NCBI RefSeq assembly: GCF_030817195.1
Contig: NZ_JAUSYZ010000001.1
Coordinates: 4,030,001-4,094,000 of the forward strand
Origin: Arthrobacter globiformis
GTDB taxonomy: Bacteria; Actinomycetota; Actinomycetes; Actinomycetales; Micrococcaceae
DNA length: 64,000 bases
Direction: 5' to 3'
Notes under the pieces: generated by a model
What the model saw: the letters and a program-made list of their open reading frames with translations, nothing else
What the model was told of the DNA's origin: nothing
The model's database searches: none
Shown here: piece after piece, positions 25,171-33,922 of the stretch
Position numbering within the stretch: the stretch's first letter is position 1
How the letters are laid out: every line of letters starts with the position of its first letter
Position numbers and translations under genes: made by a program

Positions 25171-26307
25171 TCAGTTTCCGGCGTAGGGCGAAACCACGAC
25201 GTCGACCCGCTGGAACTCCTTGAGGTCCGAATAGCCGGTGGTGGCCATGGAGCGGCGGAGCGCGCCAATCAGGTTGGAGGTTCCGTTGGTGTGGTGGCCC
25301 GGCCCGAAGAGCACCTCTTCGAGCGGACCGACGGTTCCGATGTTGACCCTGTCGCCGCGGGGCAGTTCCAGGTGGTGGGCTTCCTGACCCCAGTGCCAGC
25401 CCTTTCCGGGGGCCTCCTCCGCCCGGGCGAGGGCGGTGCCGAGCATGACGGCGTCGGCGCCCATGGCGATGGCCTTGACGATGTCGCCGGAGGTGCCCAT
25501 GCCGCCGTCGGCAATCACGTGGACGTAGCGTCCGCCGGACTCATCCATGTAGTCGCGGCGGGCGGCGGCGACGTCGGAGATCGCGGAGGCCATCGGCGAG
25601 TGGATGCCGAGGGCGCGGCGCGTGGTGGTGGTGGCGCCGCCGCCGAAGCCGACCAGGACGCCGGCCGCGCCGGTGCGCATGAGGTGCAGGGCGGGCGTGT
25701 AGCCGGCGGCACCGCCCACGATGACGGGGACGTCGAGTTCGTAGATGAACTGCTTGAGGTTCAGCGGCTCGTGGTCCTTCGAGACGTGCTCGGCGGAAAC
25801 CGTGGTCCCGCGGATCACAAAGATGTCGACGCCGGCGGCCACCACGGTCTTGTAGTGTTCCTGGGTGCGCTGCGGGGTCAGCGACCCGGCCACGGTGATA
25901 CCCGCGGCGCGGATTTCGGCAAGGCGCGTGGTGATCAGTTCGGGCTGGATGGGTGCCTGGTAGAGCTCCTGCATCCGGCGGGTGACGGCGGGGCTGTTGG
26001 TTTCGTCGGCAAGCGCCCCGATCTCGTCCAGCACGGACTGCGGGTCCTCGTACCGGGTCCAGAGGCCCTCAAGGTCCAGGACGCCCAGGCCGCCGAGCTT
26101 GCCGAGCGTGATGGCCGTCGCCGGGGACATGGCGGAGTCCATGGGTGCCGCGATGACGGGCATGTCGAACTTGTAGGCATCGATCTGCCACGAGACGGAG
26201 ACATCCTTGGGGTCACGGGTGCGACGGTTGGGGACGATCGCAATGTCGTCCAGGGAGTAGGCACGACGCCCACGCTTGCCACGGCCAATCTCAATCTCGT
26301 AAGTCAC
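25171..26307 (-). CDS. GuaB3 family IMP dehydrogenase-related protein
   Basis: A 378-residue TIM-barrel protein of the IMPDH/GMP reductase superfamily, with no CBS domains. It begins MTYEIEIGRGKRGRRAYSLD, the N-terminus typical of GuaB3, and carries APMDSAMSPATAI and the phosphate-binding IADGGMGTSGDIVKAI. The loop that holds the IMPDH catalytic Cys in true GuaB reads GVLVGFGGGATTTTR instead, with no Cys, so normal IMPDH catalysis is not expected. Its role in actinobacteria is not settled. GTG start. Confidence 0.9.
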   Translation of the reverse strand: MTYEIEIGRGKRGRRAYSLDDIAIVPNRRTRDPKDVSVSWQIDAYKFDMPVIAAPMDSAMSPATAITLGKLGGLGVLDLEGLWTRYEDPQSVLDEIGALADETNSPAVTRRMQELYQAPIQPELITTRLAEIRAAGITVAGSLTPQRTQEHYKTVVAAGVDIFVIRGTTVSAEHVSKDHEPLNLKQFIYELDVPVIVGGAAGYTPALHLMRTGAAGVLVGFGGGATTTTRRALGIHSPMASAISDVAAARRDYMDESGGRYVHVIADGGMGTSGDIVKAIAMGADAVMLGTALARAEEAPGKGWHWGQEAHHLELPRGDRVNIGTVGPLEEVLFGPGHHTNGTSNLIGALRRSMATTGYSDLKEFQRVDVVVSPYAGN

Positions 26308-26398
26308 TGCTCTAGGTTATCCCAGCCGAACGCCTGTCTGAGGACCGGGACACCGGGTGGCACGCCCTGGCGACGCGGGCGTTGGCTACAGTGGCCGG

Positions 26399-26851
26399 AT
26401 GGGCAGACGCTGGATCTTCGGCGGCCACATCGCCGGCATCGGAACCGCCTCCGGCCTGCGCGCGGTGGTCGGGATCTGGCGGGAGTCGCCCTTTGGGCCG
26501 TTCGCGGATGCGATGGTCCAGCTGCCGTCGGGCCGGCGGATACTGCTGGCTCCGACCGGGGACGTGGCTGAGTTCATTGCCGCCACCTACAGCTTCGAGG
26601 AGGTCCGCATCGTCGACGTCCCAGCCGTGCTGACCGGGCAGACGCTAAGGGTCGACGCCGGTCCCTGGTGATCCGGGCCGGGATCGGGAGCCGGGCCCTC
26701 CTGGGTGCACTTCTGCGGACGGTACCCGGGCCCCTTGCCGTGCACAGCTCCGGTGACGTTCGGGTTCAGCAGCGTTCCGCCGCGGCCCAGCTTGGCCCGG
26801 GTCCGGACCACCGTGGTGGAGGTCAGATCCCGCCGGCTTCCTCGACGCTGA
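26399..26851 (+). pseudogene. Decayed gene of an actinobacterial hypothetical family
   Basis: The first 90 codons (MGRRWIFGGHIAGIGTASGL...) resemble the N-terminus of an actinobacterial family of about 200 residues, as I recall it. The frame then stops at 26669, but the next frame continues with family-like sequence (VIRAGIGSRALLGALLRTVP) and the original frame resumes at 26750 with PVTFGFSSVPPRPSLARV, resembling the family's C-terminus. So one base seems lost near 26662 and about 100 codons are deleted in the middle. The end overlaps the ABC gene's 3' end. The alternative is a real 90-residue protein. Confidence 0.6.
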
Positions 26852-28682
26852 GCTGGGACTCGAACATCCGGAAATAGCGGCCGCGGAGTGCCACCAGTTC
26901 CCGGTGCGTGCCCTGCTCCACGATCCGGCCGTCCTCCAGCATGTACACAATGTCCGCCTTCTCGATCGTGGCGAGCCGGTGGCTGATGGCGATGATGGTG
27001 CTGCTGCGCTCGGCGAACAGCCGGGTGAAGATCCGGTGCTCCGCCAGCGCGTCGATGGCGGAGGTGGGCTCGTCCATGACCATGAAGGAGGCGTTCCGGT
27101 AGAAGTTCCGCGCCATGGCGAGCCGCTGCCACTGCCCGCCGCTCAGCCCGCTCCCCTTGCGGCCGCGCGGATCCTCCATCCAGTTGCTGACGTGGTTGTC
27201 CAGGCCGTTGGGCAGCTTGTTGATGAAATCCAGGGCCTCGGCATCGGCGGCCGCGCGGCTGATCCGCTCGTCGTTCCGGGGCGAGTCGACATCGCCGAAC
27301 AGGATGTTTTCGGCAGCGGTGGCGAACTCGTACTTAAGGAACTCCTGGCTGAGCACCGCCAGGTGGCGGTGCCAGGAGGTGACGTCGACCGCGGCGAGGT
27401 CCACGCCGTCGAGCATCACCTGGCCGGAGTCCGGGCGGTAAAGCCCGGCCAGGATGCGGATCAGCGTGGACTTGCCGGCGCCGTTCTCCCCCACGATGGC
27501 GATGTGCTGGCCTTCGCGGATGGTCATGCTGATGCCGCGGATCACTTCGATGTCGCTGCCGGTGTAGGTGAAGCGGATGTCCCGCAGCTCAACCGTCTTG
27601 GGAGCTTCCAGCAGCGGCGGCGCGTGGCTGGAATGCACGGGCAGCGCCATGAACAGCTCATAGTCCTTGAGGTTGGCGAGGTCCTCGTCGATGGAGCTGA
27701 GCGAGGACACCAGGTTGTTCGCGGTGGACAGGGCCCGGCTGACGATCTGCTGGACGTAGAGAAACTGCCCCACCGGCTGGGCCCGGGCGATGATCTGGCC
27801 CACCACCCAGATGAGCGAGACAACCTCCGCGGCGTACTGCAGGGCGTCGGCCGCCAGCTGCTTGGGGATGTACCGCTTCTGGAAATCCAGCCGGCGCTTC
27901 TCGTCCGCGTCCCTGAGCCGGGAGCGCAGGCCCATCAGGTATCCGACGATCCCGTACAGGCGCATCTCGGCGATGTGCTGCGGGCGGAGCAGGTTGGTCT
28001 CGATCATCCGCCGCTGCCGCCGCGAATCCACCTGCGTGTTCCAGTGCGCGATCTGCTCGCGGGACAGCTTGAACTGCAGGTAGACGCTGGGCACGATCGC
28101 CACCAGCACGATCACCGCGATCCACCAGCTCACCAGCAGCAGCGCGCCGATGGCCAGGATCACCGACACCAGCTGTGTGAAGATGGCTGCGATCCGGTCC
28201 AGGACCCTGGCATAGGAATCGGAGAACCGCTTGGCGCGGTCGTAGAGGTCCACCGTTTCCTTGTCGTCGTACCGCCAGAAGTCCAGCGCCAGGAACCGCT
28301 CGTACATCAGGTCGCCCACGATGGCCCCCACCCTGAAGCTCATGAGCTGCTGGATGTAGCGGTCCACGCTGCTGAAGGCTCCCCAGAACAGGCCCAGCGC
28401 GGCGGTGATGATGACGTAGACGATGGCCTGCTGCCCGGCGCCGGCGTCCCCGTTGTAGGCGGCGGCCAGCGCAGTGGTGGTCAGGCCGGCGAAGTACGTG
28501 GTGACCAGGGGCAGGACCGCCGAGATCAGCGATCCGGCCACCTTCATGAGCACGGCACCTGGCGACGCGCGGAAACTGACGCGGAGGACCTGGGCGACGG
28601 CACGCGCATAGGGCTTGAGTGCCAGCCGCCGCTGGGGTTCCCTTTTCGGGTTCAGTTCGGCGGGATGGCGTGGTTGGGACAT
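26823..28682 (-). CDS. ABC exporter, fused permease and ATPase
   Basis: A 619-residue half-transporter. Residues about 50-330 form the six-helix membrane domain; residues 365-600 the ATPase with Walker A GENGAGKSTLI, signature LSGGQWQRLAMAR, Walker B FMVMDEPTSAID and the H-loop AISHRL. It would work as a homodimer. The N-terminal 30 residues are basic and Pro/Arg-rich. The substrate cannot be told; a lipid, peptide or drug exporter is typical. No partner gene is adjacent. Confidence 0.93.
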   Translation of the reverse strand: MSQPRHPAELNPKREPQRRLALKPYARAVAQVLRVSFRASPGAVLMKVAGSLISAVLPLVTTYFAGLTTTALAAAYNGDAGAGQQAIVYVIITAALGLFWGAFSSVDRYIQQLMSFRVGAIVGDLMYERFLALDFWRYDDKETVDLYDRAKRFSDSYARVLDRIAAIFTQLVSVILAIGALLLVSWWIAVIVLVAIVPSVYLQFKLSREQIAHWNTQVDSRRQRRMIETNLLRPQHIAEMRLYGIVGYLMGLRSRLRDADEKRRLDFQKRYIPKQLAADALQYAAEVVSLIWVVGQIIARAQPVGQFLYVQQIVSRALSTANNLVSSLSSIDEDLANLKDYELFMALPVHSSHAPPLLEAPKTVELRDIRFTYTGSDIEVIRGISMTIREGQHIAIVGENGAGKSTLIRILAGLYRPDSGQVMLDGVDLAAVDVTSWHRHLAVLSQEFLKYEFATAAENILFGDVDSPRNDERISRAAADAEALDFINKLPNGLDNHVSNWMEDPRGRKGSGLSGGQWQRLAMARNFYRNASFMVMDEPTSAIDALAEHRIFTRLFAERSSTIIAISHRLATIEKADIVYMLEDGRIVEQGTHRELVALRGRYFRMFESQLSVEEAGGI

Positions 28683-28766
28683 GGCTCCAGCCTAGCCCCG
28701 GCGGGGATGACCGCTGATTGAGCTTGTCTGGGACCGCTCAACCAGCGGACTGGGGCCACGCCCGCC

Positions 28767-28803
28767 GGGTTCCCTGACCGAGCTTGCGAGGTGAGGGAGC
28801 GGG
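28767..28803 (+). repeat. Dispersed 37-bp repeat, copy 1 (flanks guaB)
   Basis: A 37-base sequence containing CCCTGACCGAGCTTGCGAGG and ending in GTGAGGGAGCGGG. A close copy lies on the other strand at 30517-30551, so the two flank guaB as an inverted pair. It also contains the GTGAGG(A/G)AGCG core seen in the 32-bp tandem arrays near 53 kb. Confidence 0.85.
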
Positions 28804-28809
28804 TGGGGA

Positions 28810-30321
28810 TTAGCGTGAACCGTAGTTCGGCGCCTCGACGGTCATCTGGATGTCGTGCGGGTGCGATTCCTTCAGGCCGGCCGGGGTGATGCGGACAAAC
28901 TTGCCGCGGGCCTTGAGCTCGGGAATGGTCGGGGAACCCACGTAGAACATGGTCTGGCGGAGGCCGCCCACCAGCTGGTAAGCCACCGACGCCAGCGGGC
29001 CGCGGTAGGCCACACGGCCTTCGATGCCCTCGGGAATGAGCTTGTCATCGCCGGAGACGTCCGCCTGGAAGTAGCGGTCCTTCGAGTAGGACGTGTTCTT
29101 GCCGCGCGACTGCATGGCCCCGAGGGAGCCCATGCCACGGTAGCTCTTGAACTGCTTGCCGTTGACGAAGATGAGCTCACCCGGCGACTCGTCACAGCCG
29201 GCCAGCAGGGAGCCGAGCATCACGGTGTCAGCACCGGCGACCAGCGCCTTGCCGATGTCGCCGGAGTACTGGAGTCCGCCGTCGGCGATCAGCGGAACGC
29301 CGGCCGGAATGGCAGCCTTCGCCGATTCGTAGATGGCGGTGATCTGCGGAACGCCCACGCCAGCCACGACGCGGGTGGTGCAGATGGAGCCCGGGCCGAC
29401 GCCCACCTTGATGCCGTCGGCACCGGCGTCGATCAGCGCCTGGGCGCCTTCGCGGGTGGCAGCCTGGCCGCCAATGATGTCCACGTGCGCAGCAACCGGA
29501 TCTGACTTGAGGCGGCGGATCATGTCCAGCACACCCTGTGAATGGCCGTTCGCGGTGTCCACAAAGAGAGCGTCAACGCCGGCGTCCACCAGCTTCATGG
29601 CCCGCTCCCAGCCGTCACCGAAGAAGCCGATGGCGGCACCGACACGCAGCCGGCCCTCGTCGTCCTTGGTGGCCAGCGGGTACTGCTCGGCCTTGGTGAA
29701 GTCCTTGGTGGTGATGAGGCCCTTCAGGCGCCCCTGCTCGTCCACCAGCGGGAGCTTCTCGATCTTGTTCGTGGCCAGCTTGTGCGAGGCCTCTTCGCGG
29801 CTGATGCCCACGTGGCCGGTGACGAGCGGCATCTTGGTCATGACGTCGCTGACCAGGCGGATCGGGAAGTCGGATTCCGGCACAAAGCGGGTGTCGCGGT
29901 TGGTGACGATGCCGAGGAGCCGGTTGCCGTCGTCAACCACGGGAAGACCGGAGACGCGGTAGCGGGCGCACAGTTCGTCAAGTTCCTGCAGCGTGGCCTC
30001 GGGGCCGATGGTGAGTGGGTTCGTGATCATGCCCGACTCGCTGCGCTTGACGCGGTCCACCTGGTCGGCCTGGTCGTCGATCGCGAGGTTGCGGTGGACG
30101 ACGCCGAGGCCGCCCTGGCGGGCCATGGCGATGGCCATCCGGGACTCGGTGACGGTGTCCATGGCCGCGGAAAGCAGCGGCGTCTGGACGGTGATGCGCT
30201 TGGAGATCCGGGACGACGTGTCGGCGTCGGAGGGGATCACGTCGGTGTGGCCGGGAAGCAGCAGGACGTCGTCGTACGTCAGGCCGATGAAGCCGAAGGG
30301 GTCGTGCTCGGGCTGGGTCAT
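28810..30321 (-). CDS. guaB: IMP dehydrogenase
   Basis: A 503-residue enzyme that oxidises IMP to XMP with NAD+, the committed step to guanine nucleotides. The N-terminus FGFIGLTYDDVLLLPGHTDV is typical. Two CBS domains occupy about residues 100-215. The catalytic Cys is in GPGSICTTRVVAGVG near residue 310, followed by the flap. It is full length. Together with guaA and the GuaB3 relative it makes a guanine-nucleotide region. The 258 bases upstream hold the second dispersed repeat. Confidence 0.98.
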   Translation of the reverse strand: MTQPEHDPFGFIGLTYDDVLLLPGHTDVIPSDADTSSRISKRITVQTPLLSAAMDTVTESRMAIAMARQGGLGVVHRNLAIDDQADQVDRVKRSESGMITNPLTIGPEATLQELDELCARYRVSGLPVVDDGNRLLGIVTNRDTRFVPESDFPIRLVSDVMTKMPLVTGHVGISREEASHKLATNKIEKLPLVDEQGRLKGLITTKDFTKAEQYPLATKDDEGRLRVGAAIGFFGDGWERAMKLVDAGVDALFVDTANGHSQGVLDMIRRLKSDPVAAHVDIIGGQAATREGAQALIDAGADGIKVGVGPGSICTTRVVAGVGVPQITAIYESAKAAIPAGVPLIADGGLQYSGDIGKALVAGADTVMLGSLLAGCDESPGELIFVNGKQFKSYRGMGSLGAMQSRGKNTSYSKDRYFQADVSGDDKLIPEGIEGRVAYRGPLASVAYQLVGGLRQTMFYVGSPTIPELKARGKFVRITPAGLKESHPHDIQMTVEAPNYGSR

Positions 30322-30516
30322 GAGTGCGCCTCTTACCTTGGTTTACAGGTTCACGGGTAGGGGTTGCAGCCGATGACCAGCCCGTCATTACGGGACTGGC
30401 CTGTGCAGGGTTGGCTTGGGGCCAGGAGGTGGTTCTGGAGGAATTGAATTAATACTAGAACCTTGGCGGCGATCCCCATATTCCGCGCGGGCATTGTGAG
30501 CAAGGGCACTACCGCG

Positions 30517-30551
30517 CCCGCTCCCTCCTCGCAAGCTCGGCCAGGGAACCC
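30517..30551 (-). repeat. Dispersed 37-bp repeat, copy 2 (inverted)
   Basis: Read on the minus strand this matches the copy at 28767-28803, with one substitution and a two-base deletion in the GAGGTGAGGG part. It sits between guaB and the acyltransferase gene. Confidence 0.82.
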
Positions 30552-30579
30552 TCGCGCGCGTGGGCCCAACACATGCGGG

Positions 30580-32709
30580 CTATTTCCACCCCGTGGCGGC
30601 CAGAAGCCGCTTTTCGAACATCGGAATCATGGACTGGACGTACGTCTTGGTGAGGTGGTTGTCGTCCTTGTAGACGTAGACGTTGCCCACCACGGCCGGG
30701 CAGATGCCGTCGGCACAGATGAAGTCGCTCATGTCCATCAGGTGCAGCCCGTCCACCTTGCCCCGGTACGCGTCCAGGGGCGACTTGGCGGCCAGTGATT
30801 CACCCAGGGGCGGGTTACACTCCGGCGCGTCGGTGCCGTACTTCTGGACGCATTCGGGCATGTTGAGGGCGAAGCGGGGGTTGTCCCGGACGCCCACCAC
30901 GTCCATCCCGGCGTCGGTGAACGGCTTGATGCCCTCCAGGTAGCCGGGCACATCGGTTTCGAACGGGGCTTCCTTGTGCGTGAGGGATGCCACGGTGAAC
31001 ACCGCGTCCGGCTGGTGCTCCATGACGTACGCGGCGCTGGCCTTGTTGAAGGCATTGCACTCGGCGTCACGCTCCGGGGATTCGGCGCCGAACCGGCAGT
31101 TCCCCTTCAGGAGGGTGACCACCTCCCAGCCGTGGTCCCTGGCGATGGGGCCGAGCGCGGCCATGTACTGCTGCGCATGGGAGTCGCCGAGCACCACGAT
31201 CCGCTTGGTGACCTTGTCCGGCTTGCTGTTCTGCAGGCAGCCGTTGAGCAGCGGGTCGCTGGGGACGTTTTCGTCGGTGCACAGCCCGTCGATGTCCGCC
31301 CACTCGTTTTTCATGGCGGCCGGTGCCGGAATCACGGTGGCCTCCGGCGTAGGCTTGCCGGCGTTCTCCGGTGCCAGTGCGGCGGCGCCCGGAGTCAGCT
31401 CCCGCGGCTGCGCCGCTGCTGCCGCCTCCTCGGCACTCAGCTTGGTTTGCCACAGCGCGACCGGCCCGGCCAGCAGGGCGCCGCAGGCAACAATAACGAC
31501 GGCGGTGCGCCAGGCCCGCAGTTGCGGCCAGTGCCATTCGCGCAGCGGCTTTTCCACGAAGCGGGTGGTCAGCACGGCCAAGACCACAGAACCAGCCACA
31601 ATGGCGAGGCCCTGGACCAGGTTGGGCGCCGCGATGCCGGTGCTCGCCAATGCCAGCACCAGGACCGGCCAGTGCCACAGGTACAGGGCGTAGGAGTTGT
31701 CCCCCAGGGCCACCAGCGGCCTGGAGCACAGGATCCGGTCCACGCCGAACCGGCTCCCGCTTTGTCCGGCGGCGATGATGGCAGCCGCGGCCAGCGTGGG
31801 CCACAGCGCAATGAAGCCCGGGAAGGACCGGTCCACGGTGAGGAGCAGGCCGCAGGAGATCATGGCGGCGAGCCCGGCCCAGCCCAGAACCACGCGCAGC
31901 GCCTTCCCCGGTTTCAGGTAGGGCAGCGCCAGGGCCAGCAGTGATCCCAGCGCGAACTCCCACAGCCGGGTCCGGGTGTCGAAGTAGGCGTAGGCCTGGT
32001 TGCTGGCCGTCTGGTCGATGGAGAACACCAGCGAGGCGATGAAGATGCCGCTGAAGGCTACCATCAGGACGGTCCGGTAGCTGACTTCCCGGCGTCGCTG
32101 CAGCAGCCGCCACACCAGGGCGGAGCCGGCGAAGATGAGGGGCCAGAGAATGAACACCTGGCCCTGGATGGACAGCGACCAGAAGTGCTGGAGCGGGCTG
32201 GCTCCGGAGTGGTTCTGCGCATAGTAGTCCACCGCGCTGTTGGCCAGCAGCCAGTTCTGTCCGTAGAGGAGGGACGCCCACGCCTCATTGAGGACGTCGG
32301 GCCAGCGGCTCTGCGGCAGGACCAGCCAGGTTCCGGCCAGCACGCCCAGGATCACGACGACGGCGGCCGGGATCAGCCGCTTGAAGAGGTGCAGCCAGTG
32401 GCTCACGAGCCGCAGCGGCGTGCCCTTCTCCACCTTGCGGACGAAGGACAGGGTCAGCAGGAATGCGGAGATGAGGAGGAAGATGTCAACGCCGCCGGAA
32501 ACCCGGCCAAGCCACACGTGGTAGGTGACGACCATGAGCACCGCGAGGGCTCGAAGGCCCTGGACCTCGGGCCGGTAGCCCGGCTTGGCCTTCAGGCGGG
32601 CAGCCCGCGGTTCATGGTTTTGTCCCCCTGCCGGCTCCTCGCGCGGCATGCTTCTCATCGGGTCAGTCGATCTCGCTTCTGGCACAGATAACCCCTCAAA
32701 CGGCAGCAC
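30580..32709 (-). CDS. OatA-like acyltransferase with SGNH domain
   Basis: A 709-residue membrane protein. Residues about 45-410 form the acyltransferase-3 domain with ten or so helices (YRPEVQGLRALAVLMVVTYH is its start). A Pro/Ala-rich linker follows, then an extracytoplasmic SGNH esterase-fold domain with the Ser in VVLGDSHAQQY and the Asp/His pair in DDNHLT near the C-terminus. Such proteins O-acylate cell-wall or surface polysaccharides. It stands alone; the substrate is unknown. Confidence 0.92.
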   Translation of the reverse strand: MLPFEGLSVPEARSTDPMRSMPREEPAGGQNHEPRAARLKAKPGYRPEVQGLRALAVLMVVTYHVWLGRVSGGVDIFLLISAFLLTLSFVRKVEKGTPLRLVSHWLHLFKRLIPAAVVVILGVLAGTWLVLPQSRWPDVLNEAWASLLYGQNWLLANSAVDYYAQNHSGASPLQHFWSLSIQGQVFILWPLIFAGSALVWRLLQRRREVSYRTVLMVAFSGIFIASLVFSIDQTASNQAYAYFDTRTRLWEFALGSLLALALPYLKPGKALRVVLGWAGLAAMISCGLLLTVDRSFPGFIALWPTLAAAAIIAAGQSGSRFGVDRILCSRPLVALGDNSYALYLWHWPVLVLALASTGIAAPNLVQGLAIVAGSVVLAVLTTRFVEKPLREWHWPQLRAWRTAVVIVACGALLAGPVALWQTKLSAEEAAAAAQPRELTPGAAALAPENAGKPTPEATVIPAPAAMKNEWADIDGLCTDENVPSDPLLNGCLQNSKPDKVTKRIVVLGDSHAQQYMAALGPIARDHGWEVVTLLKGNCRFGAESPERDAECNAFNKASAAYVMEHQPDAVFTVASLTHKEAPFETDVPGYLEGIKPFTDAGMDVVGVRDNPRFALNMPECVQKYGTDAPECNPPLGESLAAKSPLDAYRGKVDGLHLMDMSDFICADGICPAVVGNVYVYKDDNHLTKTYVQSMIPMFEKRLLAATGWK

Positions 32710-32838
32710 AAAGTACCCATGTTACCGATTTGTGACATTCGAGACGAATCAAACGCGCGGCGTGTGACCCGCGTCTCAGCAGGGCGGATACCTGTTTCAT
32801 GGGCACTATAGAGTCGCCCCTAGGGGAAATTTAGCGGC

Positions 32839-33826
32839 GTGGGATTGGAGAGCCCGGTGATTGTGCAGATGCGCATTTGCGTTCCGGCCGAACTGACAAC
32901 TCTCGTGGCTGACCTGTGCCAGCAGCAGGCCGGCACGGCCGAGGTTGCCCTGCATACCGGCGCCTCGATCCTTCCCAAAGGCGACGTGATTGTGGTGCAC
33001 GTTGCCCGGGAATCGGTGGAGGAGCTGATAGAGAAGCTCCGGGCCCTTAAGATTGAGAGTCTCGGTTCGATTGCCCTTACAGCTCCGGACCTGGTTCTCT
33101 CCGACAGGGCCGACAAGGCTGAGGAAACGGCGCCCGGGGAAGGCGCCGACACGGTGATCTGGGACAAGGTATCCCGGCAGACCGGTGAAGAGTCCCGGCT
33201 CAGCTGGACTTTCCTGTCGTTCCTTGTGCTTGCCACCCTGCTCGCGGCCATCGGCATTGTCACCGACTCCACCATCGCCATCGTCGGTGCCATGGCCGTG
33301 GGGCCGGAGTTCGGGCCGCTAGCGGCGCTGGCTGTGGCTGTGGTGCGGGGAAACTGGAGCCTCGGCGGGCGCGCGGCGCTTGCCCTCGGTGTGGGCTTCC
33401 CTATCGCGATGCTCAGCACCGCGCTGATCACCTGGCTTGCGCTGCCCGCGGACCTCTTTCCGCGTAACGTGCTGGACCGCGCCCCGGGCGGCGGAGTTCA
33501 TCTACCACCCGGGGCCGTTTTCGCTGATCGTGGCTGTCCTCGCCGGCGCTGCCGGGATGCTTTCCGTGATCAGCGGGCGCTCGGCCGCCCTGATCGGCGT
33601 CTTTATTTCAGTGACCACCGTGCCCGCGGCCGGCTTTGTTGCTGTGGCGCTGGTCCTAGGCGAGTTCAGCAAGGCGGCCGGCTCTGCCCTGCAGCTGCTG
33701 GTGAACCTCGGCGGCATCGCGGCCGCCGCCGTCGCGGTCCTGTACTTTTACCGGCTGGTCACCAAACGGCTTCCCGACGGCGTCGCGCTGCGGCTGCGCG
33801 GGCAGGCGCTTCGCGCCCGGAGGTAG
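32839..33826 (+). pseudogene. DUF389 family membrane protein, interrupted by one extra base
   Basis: The first frame gives a cytoplasmic N-terminal domain (MRICVPAELTTLVADLCQQQ) and the first helices (FLVLATLLAAIGIVTDS, then IVGAMAVGPEFGP, the DUF389 hallmark). After ...PADLFPRNVLDRAP it turns into non-family sequence, while the next frame continues AAEFIYHPGPFSLIVAVLAG. One extra G in GCCCCGGGCGG at about 33486 explains it; the total length is three times 329 plus one. Corrected length is 328 residues. The function of DUF389 proteins is unknown. GTG start after AGGGGA. Confidence 0.87.
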
Positions 33827-33857
33827 AGGGCGCTAAACGCCGGACGCAGGAAGCGCA

Positions 33858-33896
33858 AAGGAGGCCCGGCCAGCAACAGCTGGACCGGGCCTCCTT
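33858..33896. terminator. Hairpin terminator between DUF389 and groEL
   Basis: A perfect 12-base inverted repeat AAGGAGGCCCGG / CCGGGCCTCCTT with a 15-base spacer lies between the two convergent 3' ends. The T-tail is short on both strands, so it may work in both directions but weakly. Confidence 0.7.
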
Positions 33897-33922
33897 GGAA
33901 AACCGCGAGAGCGGGCAGCAGC

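Noticed and set aside
26668..26877. A separate 69-residue gene starting at 26668
   Set aside because: Its N-terminal half reads as the continuation of the upstream decayed gene in a shifted frame, and the rest is out of family frame and overlaps the ABC gene.
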